Shown here piece after piece: positions 11,291-20,990 of a stretch of DNA of 64,000 nt. How positions within the stretch are numbered: the stretch's first letter is position 1; every line of letters starts with the position of its first letter. Source of the stretch: Ashinkailepas kermadecensis (taxonomy: Eukaryota > Arthropoda > Thecostraca > Neolepadidae). The notes beneath the pieces were generated by a model. The model saw nothing but the letters and a program-made list of their open reading frames with translations, had not been told where the DNA came from and searched no databases. The stretch is taken from assembly GCA_034440615.1 (NCBI GenBank), contig JAOTOM010003955.1, positions 138,841 through 202,840 of the forward strand. Reading direction: 5' to 3'. A program made the position numbers and the translations under genes.

Positions 11291-12244
11291 GTCGTGAGCC
11301 TGGGCTCGACGGGCGGGACGGTCGGGCTGGCTGGCCCGGCCCCACACTACGGTACTTGAGGTACGTGAGACTGACTGAAAATCGCTGCGTGACTGTTGGT
11401 GATGTAACCGCTTGAATACTTGGAGAATAGCGTGATTGGAGACCGGTCAGTATGAGTTGGAGATCATATGCGAAGCAGTTGTACCTGTCTGTCAAGATGA
11501 AGCTATAGTAATAACTCGTATATCACGCTGCACCATTAAAATCCGAAGCATTGTTGCCGTTTTTAACTGTTGACAAATTGCACAATATAAAGGTGCTGGA
11601 ATTTGAGGTGCCTGTCAAGACATGGTTGAATCAGAGCTATGAGATGGAGGGTTAGAGTATTTAATTCATACTCCCGGGGTTTTAAATATCGCAAACGTTG
11701 AGGTCCTGACTAGCTATCTACGTGCCAAGGAAGTTTGACTATTAGACATCTGAGGAGGAAAAAATGTCTGATAAGCCCTTGGGAGCAAAACTTCCCCACA
11801 CATTACCATCCTGCTAGAAGACGCTCGGGCGACTGGCACAAGACAGCGACCCCGCCCGCTGCACACAGTTTCAGAGATTTCTCCCGAGGAAGGAAACAAA
11901 TCATCGCAGTGTCATAGTGTGCTCATGGAAATTCGAACATCTGACCGTGAAAGTGCTGCACCACCGAAAACGGAGTGTTGTAATCAGCCGAAAATCGCTT
12001 TATTGAGTTTGGATATATCAACGCTAAATAACGCTCGAAATGTGTGAGGGTGAGCCACATTCTCTGAGAGAACCACTTTGAAGCACCGAACAACTCATAA
12101 TCAAACCAAGTTCGCGCTCCCGTCATCGAAATGTCATATCAGTGCAAGCATCCGAGAAATCAGCGAAAAATACATAGAACTTTCGCCATGCCCACCAGCC
12201 GATGAACAGCCACGAGTCGAAAACGCGCGGGAACACCATCAATC

Positions 12245-12495
12245 GTGATGTTGTGACGAGGTGGGCATTGAAATGGGAGCGTATGGATGGAAGGACGAGT
12301 GAGGCACTCTTAGTCTGTCCCCTCACCGGTAAGATGGGAGCCGGATCATTGGGTCGCGCAATCCCCCCACCACGGAAAGGTGGTGCCTCGTCGGAGGGCG
12401 GGTGGCCTCACCAATGGACCGATGGCCTGGTCCGCTGGGTCCTTGGGGCACAATCCCCACCACCACGGATAGGTGGTACCTCGTCGGAGGGGGGG
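12245..12495. repeat. Dispersed repeat with CCACCAC/GTGGTGG hairpins
   Basis: GGGCATTGAAATGGGAGCG, then CCTCACCGGTAAGATGG, then two hairpins in which CCACCACGG and AGGTGGT face each other across a short loop (about 12367-12388 and 12460-12480), each followed by CTCGTCGG. The same block occurs at 26071-26320 (duplication partner) and independently at 18206-18360. Function unknown; it could be a non-autonomous element. Confidence 0.65.
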
Positions 12496-12570
12496 CTGGC
12501 GCCGCCCGGCAAATCTTACAAGACAACGTGGAGAATTAGACACAATGTACGACGTCGTGCCTTTCGGTGG

Positions 12571-13264
12571 GTTATTGGAGTTTAAGGGCGCATCGACTGC
12601 GTCAGCCATGTAGCGCCCATAACATCGTCAGTGAAACAGTGAAAGGCAAGCAGCAGCATCAGTCAAACAGCGAAATGCAAGCAACATCAGTGAAACAATG
12701 AAAGGCAAGCAACATTATCACTCAAACAGTGAAATGGAAGCCACATCATCAAACAGTGAAAGCAATCGAAAATCGGTCGGTGTGACATGTCGCGGGGTGA
12801 AATACAACCGTAATATTATGCAGTGCCCCGATCCGGGCTTTGTCATATGCAAAAGCGAGTCAATGAGAAGCATACATCATAACTTGATATTTCTGACAGG
12901 AAGCGGAAAGGCCGCCTCGAGTGAACAATGGAAGACTCGTCCCCTCATCCTTCCCCGAGTGAGAATCACGTCAAAAGTGGCATCTTCGCTCACGGGTAGG
13001 TCGGCGGCAGGACATCAATACATGCCGCACTGACAGCGCATCGTGACACCTCGGACACAGCGGGCTGTCGCCGCCGGTCAGAAGGTGCGTGTCGTATCGT
13101 AGGTGTGACCAATTCGCAAGCGGCACAGTCGCTGAAGTCAACAGTGTCGAGCCGTCCCCTGGCCTGGTCCGCGCCGCCGAATCTGTGCCGGTCGGGCGCC
13201 GGGGAGACGACTGAGGAGGCGAGGACGCCGGGGTGGACAACAGGTGAAGAGACGAGCCATGCAA
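12571..13264 (-). pseudogene. LINE 2 fragment: ORF2 C-terminus plus tail
   Basis: Minus strand. Remnants of the CRLRIGHTYD motif, then a 1-2 nt shift, then THLLTGGDSPLCPRC and H-X4-C, matching the terminal zinc knuckle of LINE 1 and LINE 4. The conserved tail hairpin lies at 12571-12623. Between coding end and tail lies a degenerate tandem repeat of about 30 bp (AGTGAAAGGCAAGCAACATCA type, 12627-12765). The whole is repeated at 26395-27088. Confidence 0.75.
12627..12765 (+). repeat. Degenerate ~30-bp tandem repeat
   Basis: Four to five imperfect units containing CAGTGAAA(T/G)G(C/G)AAGC and CATCA. The matching array is at 26451-26590 in the duplicated segment. Confidence 0.7.
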
Positions 13265-13427
13265 CGATCAATAATACCAGCTCAAAGGAGTCTGCAGACC
13301 ACTCCCGGCACTGGGGAAGCTCCCCATCGTGTAGTGCCGCCCAGGTCGCCCAGGTAGTTATCCGTCTACGAGACCAGCGGCAGTACCGGAGACTGCCGGA
13401 CGCGTGCTCAGTCATCAGACACCAGCC

Positions 13428-14290
13428 GATGATGAATTTGGGTTTAGGGGCGCGTCGACATCTAGGGTCATTTTGCGCCCATAACCGACGTCCATGCACG
13501 AGTGCGACCACCAGGCGGCACCGGGAAATCGTACGGACACACAAACGCTGGTTGGTCAGCCAACTCATTCCCCGCTATTCCAACATGACTGGGTATCCAA
13601 CAGAGGGTTATATTTTTCCCCCTTCGCTTGAGCTTAGTTAGGCGCAGTAAAACGTCTTGCACGATAGGGTCATGGGGATGAAAGGTATTTATTGCACAAA
13701 GGCTACTCAAAGAGTCTGAAAGTATGACGTGGTCGGCATCGTTCCCTACTTCGATGAAGGACAAGGCCCTCGCGATTGCCATGAGTTCCGCCGTGTAAAC
13801 CGATGCGTTAGGAGGCAGTGTACACGATCTGGTCGTGGCTCCGCTTACAAAGGCACAACCTACACCATCAGCCGTTTTTGACCCGTCGGTGTAAGTAGCA
13901 GTACATGTATGGTAGATGTCAAGGTGTTCAAGGGCTTTCATCCGAAACAATTCTGGGATAAGTTCGTCCTTAGGGGTCACAGACAGTGTGGTGTCCACTG
14001 ACGGCTGTACCGATTCCCAAGGGGGAACTGGCAGCGGTACCATCCTTCGAATGCTGCGCATCTGAATACCGCTCCCTTCCACCAGCTCACGTATCCGCAC
14101 ACAGAACGGAGGCAGAACATTCCGACGTGTAACGCGAAACAGCGCCAGCGTACGGTGTCCGAACAGGGCATTGTATGCCGGATTCATGGGCGACTGTCTG
14201 ACCCTGCAGGCATACCGTAGTCCCAGTTTATCCCGTCTCAGGGCGAGCGGTGCTTCATTGCACACTATTCGGCGCAGTCCCTTCCGCCCG
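13428..14290 (-). pseudogene. LINE 3 fragment: RNase H domain, internally deleted
   Basis: Minus-strand frame 14265-13468 carries the end of the reverse transcriptase and an intact-looking RNase H: YTDGSKTADGVG, ASVYTAELMAI, LSDSLSSL and WIPSHVGIAGNELAD. Shortly after, at VPPGGRTRAW, it joins straight to the tail hairpin (GTTATGGGCGC), so the usual C-terminal zinc-knuckle domain of about 130 residues is deleted. The same joint is present at 29579-29650. The tail ends in AAACCCAAATTCATCATC. Confidence 0.85.
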
Positions 14291-14528
14291 GTCGCGTCGA
14301 GGGCAACAGGTTTGAGAGTTGGGTGCTGCGTGAACGTTTGATTGCCAAGGTATGCGGTGTTGTCGACTGGTTGATATTGCTTGCTTTTCTAATGTACTCT
14401 CCAATGTGTGAAATGGGACGGATATTTACGTATAACTTTTATGCACATGAAGTTCGCTCAATTACGTAGGTACCTACCTATGTATAATACTTTTGTGGCG
14501 CAGCTGCAAGATGTATATCCAGACCCTA
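14274..14528 (+). repeat. ~250-bp direct repeat, left copy
   Basis: Matches 15095-15353, from the CGCCCGG(T)YGCGTCGAGGG block to CCAGACCCTAA, with about ten differences. The 566 bp between them (14529-15094) is unrelated and holds a leader-repeat copy and C-rich runs. Confidence 0.85.
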
Positions 14529-15094
14529 AATTCTAAGTAAAGTTAATGGTGGAGGTTGGAGAATATGATTGAGTGTGGCATAAGTAATAGGAATAATTCC
14601 CCTTTACCCATACTAATGGGCATACAGAATAGAACATGCTTTACGCCTATGCTTGTCTCCCATATTAATACAATAAGGAAAAATCGTTGAAACCATTTTC
14701 TGCGGCACCTTTGGGCCGAATTGGAAAAATTTGCCACCGATCGACGCGTCTCCTGTGTAAGAGAGTTAGTTTTGAGCGTCTTGATCCCATAAATTCAGCA
14801 ATACCCCTTCGTTTATGGCGCGACAAGTCCCCGGCTCCGAGACTGGCGTCGGCCTGTCTGCTGCCTACGTCAGCACCCACCCCACCAAAGCCGGCCAGTA
14901 GAAAATATACCTCCCCCCCCCCCCCACTAATAAAAAATTTAATTTTAAAGAAACTACAAATTTTTTAATAAGCAAAAAATAATTTAATATAAATAAAATA
15001 GAAAGGGGCGCCCCACAAAGAAATTTTATAATACCCCCCACAATACCCCCCCCGCCCCCCCCCCCCCCCCTGCTTCCCCCCCAACACAATACCC
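14529..15094. other. Insert between direct repeats; leader repeat L1 and C-rich runs
   Basis: 14758-14875 is a copy of the leader repeat (TAAGAGAGTTAG...; ATG at 14815) that also occurs at 47581 and 48738. The remainder is AT-rich, then C-homopolymer-rich (14912-14925, 15044-15071). Homopolymer lengths here should not be trusted. Confidence 0.55.
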
Positions 15095-15353
15095 GCAGCC
15101 CCCTTCCCCGCCCGGTTGCGTCGAGGGCAACAGGTTTGGGAGTTGGGTGCTGCGTGAACGTTTGATTGCCAAGGTATGCGGTGTTCTCGACTGGTTGATA
15201 TTGCTTGTTTTTCTAATGTACTCTCCAATGTGTGAAATGCGACGGATATTTACGTGTAAATTTGTATGCACATGAAGTTCGCTCAATTACGTAGGTACCT
15301 ACCTATGTATAATACTTTTGTGGCGCAGTGGCAAGATGTATATCCAGACCCTA
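15095..15353 (+). repeat. ~250-bp direct repeat, right copy
   Basis: Partner of 14274-14528. It ends at CCAGACCCTAA, exactly where the (CAT)n tail of LINE 4 begins on the opposite strand. Confidence 0.85.
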
Positions 15354-16740
15354 ATGATGATGATGAATTGGTGTTTAGGGGCGCGTCGACTGCAAAGGTC
15401 ATTTTGCGCCCATAACTGTGTTGATAGCTAATCTATTATACTCCTATAGTAGTCAGTAATTAATAGTCTTCAGGGGCGGCGATATACTACATCAAAACGT
15501 GCTTGTTGAAGAAAAGTAAAAAGGTATCCAGATGATACAACCTCAGAGTCATTGTTTAGTAGCATTCGTAAAGTGTCGATGTTTACCCGTCCTAAAATAT
15601 GGCGTCGGAGAGGGTCCAGCAGTACACAATCTACTAAAACATGATACACGGTAAGCGGGTCCGAACAGCGTGGGCATAAAGGTTGGTCATCACCGGTCAG
15701 TATATAGCTATGTGTTGCGAATGTATGGCCAATCCTCAATCGGCAGAGCGTTACTTCCTCCCGTCGCGAGGTCCGGTGTGAGGACTGCCACATACCCAGT
15801 ACCGGCTTTATAACGCTCAACTTACTAGGTTTGGAGTTCCAGGTTCGTTACCATTCGGACCGTATGTGATAGAATGGAGGGGTATATATCACTTGGAGGA
15901 AGACGCAGACGAACTTCACGGCCATTACTGATTGCGTGCTTAGCGGTTATATCGGCAGCTTCATTACCTGCGAGTCCAACATGGCTGGGGATCCAGCAGA
16001 ATACGACGTTTTTTCCGGTAGTAGTTAGGGATTTGACGACGCAAAGAATCCTGTGCACAAGCCTGTTATCCGGGTTAAAAGACTTCATTTCCCAGAGACT
16101 ACTCAGGGAGTCAGTAAAAACGACGTGATTTATGGACTGGTGATACTGAATATGATAAAGAGATTGCAAGATGGCGTACCGTTCAGCGGTAAATATTGAC
16201 GCCTGCTTCGGTAAACAGTAGGAACCAATACCACGTCGACCAACATACGCGCATCCCACGCCGGAAGGAGACTTTGAGCCGTCTGTGTAGAAGCGGGAGA
16301 ACTCACGGTACTGGTGTAGTTTTTCTAACGCAAGCATGCGGAATTCTTCGGAGGTTACATTTACCTTCTTTGAATGGGACAAAGTGAGGTCAGTCTGCAC
16401 TGGGACAACCTTCCAAGGGGGATGCTCGGGGTGACAGCACGTGTCATAGAGATTGGTCTAATATTGCATTTACGGAAGATAGAAGCCATGCGCCAAGAAA
16501 ATGGCAAGCCACGCTGATTACTGGTTGACCGACGTGGCAGTAATGACTTCGAAAGTATCCATTTATATGCTGGATGTTTCAGGTTCTGTGCGACCTTACA
16601 TGCATATCTAGGTTTGTCAGCGCATTCACTGGTGGTGGGTGGGGATATGGTGGTCTCGGCAACGCTTTGGGTGGACCGACCCTGCCTCACCGGAGACGCA
16701 AGGGGCACACCAAAGGCTCGAAGGAGGGCAGTCAATTGAT
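15354..16740 (-). pseudogene. LINE 4, 3' part: RNase H, zinc knuckle, tail
   Basis: Minus strand. The frame 16400-15825 encodes RNase H (FYTDGSKSPSGVG, FTDSLSSL, WIPSHVGLAGNEAAD), and after a 1-nt shift the frame 15820-15470 encodes CRLRIGHTFATH and CPRC-X7-H-X4-C to a natural-looking stop. The tail hairpin is at 15373-15416, followed by CACCAATTCATCATCATCAT, a simple-repeat tail typical of LINE 3' ends. Upstream (16740-16400) is a frameshifted end of reverse transcriptase. Endonuclease and most reverse transcriptase are deleted, joining directly to ORF1 at about 16750. Confidence 0.85.
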
Positions 16741-16774
16741 TGATGAGATCAGAGGCCTTATCGGGCTGTATGTG

Positions 16775-17771
16775 TTATGATTGCATCGGAGACTGTTGTG
16801 TGATGTTGGAGTTCAGCTTCACCTTTGCAGCATATGATGTTCTCGGATGCGCTGCCTCATAGATCTCACGCGCCTCACGAAAGGTTATCTTTTGGAAACG
16901 TTTTATTGCACCTATTTCTTTCTCTTTCAAGAAAATGGGACAAGAACGATCATAGGCAGTATGGGGTTTTTGGCCTGGCCAGCAATTGGAACATTGTGGA
17001 CTCTCCGCTTCACATTTATCTTGCACATGCTCTGCTGATCCACATCGCCCACATGTTTCGCGGTTTCGACAATGTTGTGACGTGTGACCGAAACGGGAGC
17101 ACCGGAAACACCTCATCGGATTGGGTACAAATACTCGAACCTTCACGCGGACATACCCGACGAAAATATACTCAGGAAGGTCTGTCATGCGAAAAGTTAA
17201 GATGATGTTTGCTGGTTGTTATTCTTGCCCTTTTCTAATTGAAATTATTCGGGCCCCTACTACTCCACACTCTGTTGGGCCATCCACAATGTCGGCGTCT
17301 GAAACATCTCGCAAGTCGTAGCAGTTAATAACTCCTTTGGAGTAATTTTTGGTGTTGTGGGGCTGAATCTCGATGCGTACGGGGACTGTTCGCCTGCTGG
17401 TTTCATGTCGTATAGTGTATGTTAATTACGTTGCGTCCATTGTCCTCCTTGCATCCTCAGCGGTTTTAAATTCGACTTCAAGCCCACAGTCTCTCAGCTT
17501 TTCGCATCTCAGTACCGATCCCAGCTTGTCACAAGCTTCCTTCCTTTGGAACGGGGTAAGCAGTGAAAGTTTCATGTTTTCTTCAAGTTATTTTATTATT
17601 AGAATACGAGGCGCAGGCAGATCAGCTTGGAGGCCGGGACCTTTATGCAATACACTCAGAGTCCTAGTAGGTCGGGTTGTCTGTCCCCTACTGGAGGGGG
17701 CAGGTGGGTTGTTTCTTGTGTTGGAAGTTGCCATATAAGTTTGTTGGTTTCTACTCCTCGGGCGCCCCACC
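16775..17771 (-). pseudogene. LINE ORF1 (gag-like zinc-knuckle protein)
   Basis: Minus strand, probable start near 17735 (MATSNTRNN...). The N-terminal part is Pro/Ser/Arg-rich, the middle is a globular RNA-binding-like region, and three CCHC knuckles lie near the C-terminus: CFRCSRFGHTSQHC, CGRCGSAEHVQDKC and a third starting CSNC. Three Cys knuckles followed by a Lys-rich helix are characteristic of ORF1 of I/Jockey LINEs, which binds LINE RNA. It is broken by stops near 17585 and 17210 and by a frameshift near 17420. It belongs with the RNase H fragment at 15354-16740. Confidence 0.8.
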
Positions 17772-18205
17772 ACAAAGAGCCCTACTGGGGGGACGCCTGG
17801 GTCCCGCGCACGGGAGGACGCCAGGCGCCCGAGGAGATATACGGGGCAGGCGGCGCCTTCGCCCGGCCGGGAGAGAGAGACTCACCACCCCGACCGGGAT
17901 CCAGCGCCGCCCACCCCTTGACCACAGCCGGCCGGGCCGACAGGCACCGAGGAGAATCCCAGAACCCCAGGCCCCAGGCCCCCGGCCCGAGGCGACCGGC
18001 CACTTGGCCCGCGTGAGGCCCTACGGACCCGCCCGCCCCTCCAGGATATCGGGACCAAACAACCTCCAGGACTCAGCCAACCCCGGGGGGCGGGCCGAGG
18101 GGCGCGGCTACCCAGATAAAACGGAGCTGGAGGGCAGGACCCGGGAAGTTGTCCTGCCTGCTCTTAGTAGGGATAGTTGGTGTTGCAGGGCCAGGTGAAG
18201 GACAT
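17772..18205 (-). other. Probable 5' untranslated region of LINE 4
   Basis: Strongly GC-rich sequence directly upstream of ORF1 on the minus strand, with no coding motif on either strand. Its position suits the promoter-bearing 5' UTR of an I-like LINE. The boundary near 18180 is a guess. Confidence 0.35.
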
Positions 18206-18370
18206 GGATGTTGGGATGAGATGGGCATTGGAATGGGAGCGTATGGATGGAAGGACGAGTGAAGAACTCTTAGTCTCACCCCTCACCGGTAAGATGGTCG
18301 TCAGATCATTGGGGCACTCAATCCCCCCCCACCACGGAAAGGTGGTGCCTCGTCCGGGGGGGGGGGCTAG
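18206..18370. repeat. Dispersed hairpin repeat, third copy
   Basis: Same block as 12245-12400 (GGGCATTGGAATGGGAGCG ... CCTCACCGGTAAGATGG ... CCACCACGGAAAGGTGGTG), outside the segmental duplication, so it is independently dispersed. It abuts LINE 5. Confidence 0.7.
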
Positions 18371-18905
18371 ACCGATTCAGAGCAGTGATATATGCCCTCC
18401 ATGATGCACGTTTGGCTTCTGAAATAGTACGACGTACCACCGCTCTCGCCTTTCGAAAGGAGATGAGATTATTTGTGGTACTATTGTGATTGAATGCTTT
18501 TAATGCGCGGCGTCGTGCCCGAATGGCATCTCGACATGCAGTGATCCACCACGGGACAGGGGTTCGACGAGGGGATCCGGACGTTTTCGGAATGCACCCT
18601 GGTGTTGCGTCTAAAAGTAGCGATGTGAATCTATCTATTGGGCGTAGTTCTTGTCCAGTAGGACTGGAGAATGTGTTCTTGAGTCGATCTTCGAATTTGT
18701 CCCAGTCAGCCTTGCGTAGGTTCCATCGCTGGGGTCTGATACCCAAGATTGAGTCTCCTCTATATGTCAGCCAGATGGGAAAATGGTCACTATCAATGGG
18801 AAGGCACCTTCAAGCGAGCGGGAGGTCCGCAGATTACATCGCGATTGTCGAACAAATGGTGCCCAGGTTCCCCAATGAGAAAATACACGACCCGAGTGAA
18901 AATAA
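18371..18905 (-). pseudogene. LINE 5 fragment: endonuclease end and linker
   Basis: Minus strand. The end of an AP-type endonuclease (SDHFPIWLTYRGD-like) is followed by NLRKADWDKFEDRLK, VPWWITACRDAIRARRRA and KARAVVRRTISEAKRASWRAY. The last blocks match the start of LINE 1's ORF2, so this fragment covers the part that LINE 1 lacks. It stops at the dispersed hairpin repeat and shows no tail. Its 5' end adjoins the J-gene repeat. Confidence 0.8.
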
Positions 18906-18967
18906 GCGCACCCTGCTGCACCGAACGTGCATCTACAAGCTGAGCCACGGTCGGGCCGTGCCCCAGT

Positions 18968-20190
18968 GAACGTGGTGCTCCCCTCGAGGGGGATCCCAGA
19001 TGGGCAGGGGACCCCGAGGGCAGTTTTGGCTTACCTCCGCCCCCGGAAGCCCTGGGAGTCTGCCTCGTCTCCGCCATCTTCTCTCCTAGTCTGTTGCGCC
19101 CCCTATGTCGTCTGGAGAGGAACGCAGCTTTAGTGAGGAGAGGACCGAGGTCGAACTTATGTTCACCCGGCTGGTGGACCGGGGACGACATCCCCGATTT
19201 CTGCCCAAGGTCGTTCTGGACCTCGGGCCCGACGACTTTCGGGGCCCTGCTCATCTCCAGGAGGTCGTGGCTCGGAGGCGAAGACGGCTGGGAAAAGCCT
19301 TTCACCCAGACCGGCACGGAGATCGTTACGAGGTGGCCTTGCGGTAAGTCCCCCTTCCCTCCCGGGGTGTCACGGTGTCGTTAGTGTCGCCCCCCTCCTT
19401 TTCAGAATGTTTTCATAGATTTACCCGAATTCCGAAACCGCCCAGCGCTCTCTCCTTCGGAGAACAGAAATAGTGTGTTTCCCTTCACCCAAAATTTGTG
19501 TTTTTCTTTCTTTCTTTAAATCAAGAAGGCGTCATTCATCGCGGAGCGAAATCTGGTGTCCCAATGTCGAGTTTCACTACGGCTTTCCCGGGGAAGGAGT
19601 TGGTCGCGTTGGCCCTGGTACTCTTGCTAACCACTTGATCCTGTTACAGGGACGTCAACCAGGCTGCGTCCTTGTATGAGTTGGGGGGGGAAGGCGTACG
19701 CCATCTGGCGAGGTTACGCTCCCCATGTGTCGCCGCTGCCACCCCTGCCCGACAGCGCCCTCGTGCGAGCGGCGGCGCGGACCACATGGCTGGCGCCGGA
19801 GGACCGGGTAACGCGCCTGGCCCCCTTATTATTTGAAGGTGCCCTCGCGGTCCTTCTGAGGGACCTGGTGGCTGGCCGGAGCGCGGCCCAGGAGGGGCAG
19901 TCCGCCTCGTTGGTCGCCGTCGCAACGCCTGCGATGGCGGCCATCACCGGCCAGCCGAGCGTCGGCGGCTCCATCCCATCCGGGGTGGGGACCGCCCAAC
20001 GGCTGGCGCAACTGCACCGGCTGGTGAAAGAGTTTTGCGACATAAGCTTGGGAGCGTTCCCTTATCGTGTGCGGAGGTGCGTCACCCGGCTGCAAACTCG
20101 CTTCCGGGCGAGTTTAGAAAACAAATAAAAATATTTATCAGAGACTACGTTTTCTTGTCACCACGTCGGCGCTACCGGCTGCCCGAATGA
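18968..20190 (+). repeat. J-gene segmental repeat, copy 2
   Basis: Partner of 734-1960, same orientation. Homology begins at the CCCTCGAGGGGG block and ends about 60 bp past the polyA signal at CACGTCGGCGCTACCG. Confidence 0.85.
19105..20128 (+). pseudogene. J-domain-like protein gene, copy 2 (two exons)
   Basis: Exon 1 (19105-19343, phase 2, GTAAGT donor) encodes the acidic start, the basic helix and HPDRHGD; exon 2 starts at 19650 after TTACAG. As in copy 1, the J-like frame and the longer downstream frame disagree, here by one extra base in an eight-G run (19683-19690), the opposite sign to copy 1. Downstream the frame is open to the stop at 20126-20128 and ends in a basic helix (FPYRVRRCVTRLQTRFRASL). 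The stop overlaps AATAAA. Two in-frame codon deletions separate exon 1 from copy 1. Opposite-sign shifts in one G run suggest either recent independent decay or homopolymer sequencing error; if the latter, this copy is intact (about 239 residues). Confidence 0.6.
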
Positions 20191-20530
20191 CGATGGTCTC
20201 TGGCCGAAACGTTGAGTAATAAAGTATAATCCTTAACGTTACTTTTGATGTCAACTCAGCACCTCCTGGTATATTGAAGGTCGTATGTTTTCTTTACACG
20301 CAATATCTCACACCTGCTCATTATTTCAACACTGACCAAACCTAACCAATTTGTATGCTTCATGGGTTTCTAATACTGGCACTGTTCACACTCATCTTTA
20401 ACTGCATCTCTAACTGCATCTTAAAGAAGGATCTTCTGTGGCTATGGCATGTGCTGCCTCGTCATCTGGAGCACATATTATTTGGCAAAGCTCATAGATA
20501 GGTGTTGTATTCTTCATTCTTTTGCACTGT
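20191..20530. other. No recognisable gene
   Basis: AT-rich sequence with one short block (20340-20380, CCTAACCAATTTGTATGCTTCATGG) related to the TTAGG-like repeats of 59.7-62.3 kb. Nothing coding is supported. Confidence 0.5.
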
Positions 20531-20614
20531 TTTACCAATATATGCTGGGCGCAATCCGACTATAGTTGACGCGCCCTAAAGCCCAAATAACCAGCTAATT
20601 TACCAATATATGCT
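20531..20614 (+). mobile_element. Tail-only LINE micro-insertion (copy E) with 16-bp TSD
   Basis: Insert 20547-20598 (52 bp) consists only of the LINE tail hairpin GGGCGC...GCGCCC and TAAAGCCCAAATAACCAGC. It is flanked by perfect direct repeats TTTACCAATATATGCT (20531-20546 and 20599-20614). The target duplication and 3' position of the tail show it was inserted by target-primed reverse transcription that stopped after about 50 nt. Confidence 0.9.
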
Positions 20615-20897
20615 ATTATTTGGAGCCAGTAAATATGAAGTTTTAATGCAATTATTTGGAGCCTCAATGAAGTTTTATGTTACCAAACACCTTTCCAGCG
20701 GGCACACTATGCATGTCTGTAAATGTTTATTTTGTACCAATCTTCAGTATTTAGATGTATCATGTGGCTGTGGTTACACTATTTTTACACCATTCCATTC
20801 CAAACAATGGAAGCTGTGCCAGCTGGATCCTGGGCCACTGCCAACTATTGAGTGATGGCTATTTCACTAATGGTATGATGTTGCATAGCATTATATT

Positions 20898-20901
<4 letters not shown>

Positions 20902-20973
<72 letters not shown>

Positions 20974-20990
20974 CTATATATATATATTGC
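20902..20990. repeat. (TA)n microsatellite
   Basis: About 85 bp of almost uninterrupted TA repeats. Confidence 0.98.

Larger units (their letters stand above)
11291..13555 (+). repeat. Segmental duplication, copy 1
   Basis: Nearly identical to 25118-27207 joined to 29468-29650. It includes an unidentified 5' part (11291-12240), a hairpin-bearing dispersed repeat, a LINE tail with LINE coding remnant, and part of a second LINE tail. The copies differ by a few percent and small indels. Copy 1 lacks the element inserted in copy 2 and so serves as the empty site (CCAGCGGC once at 13374-13381). Confidence 0.9.
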
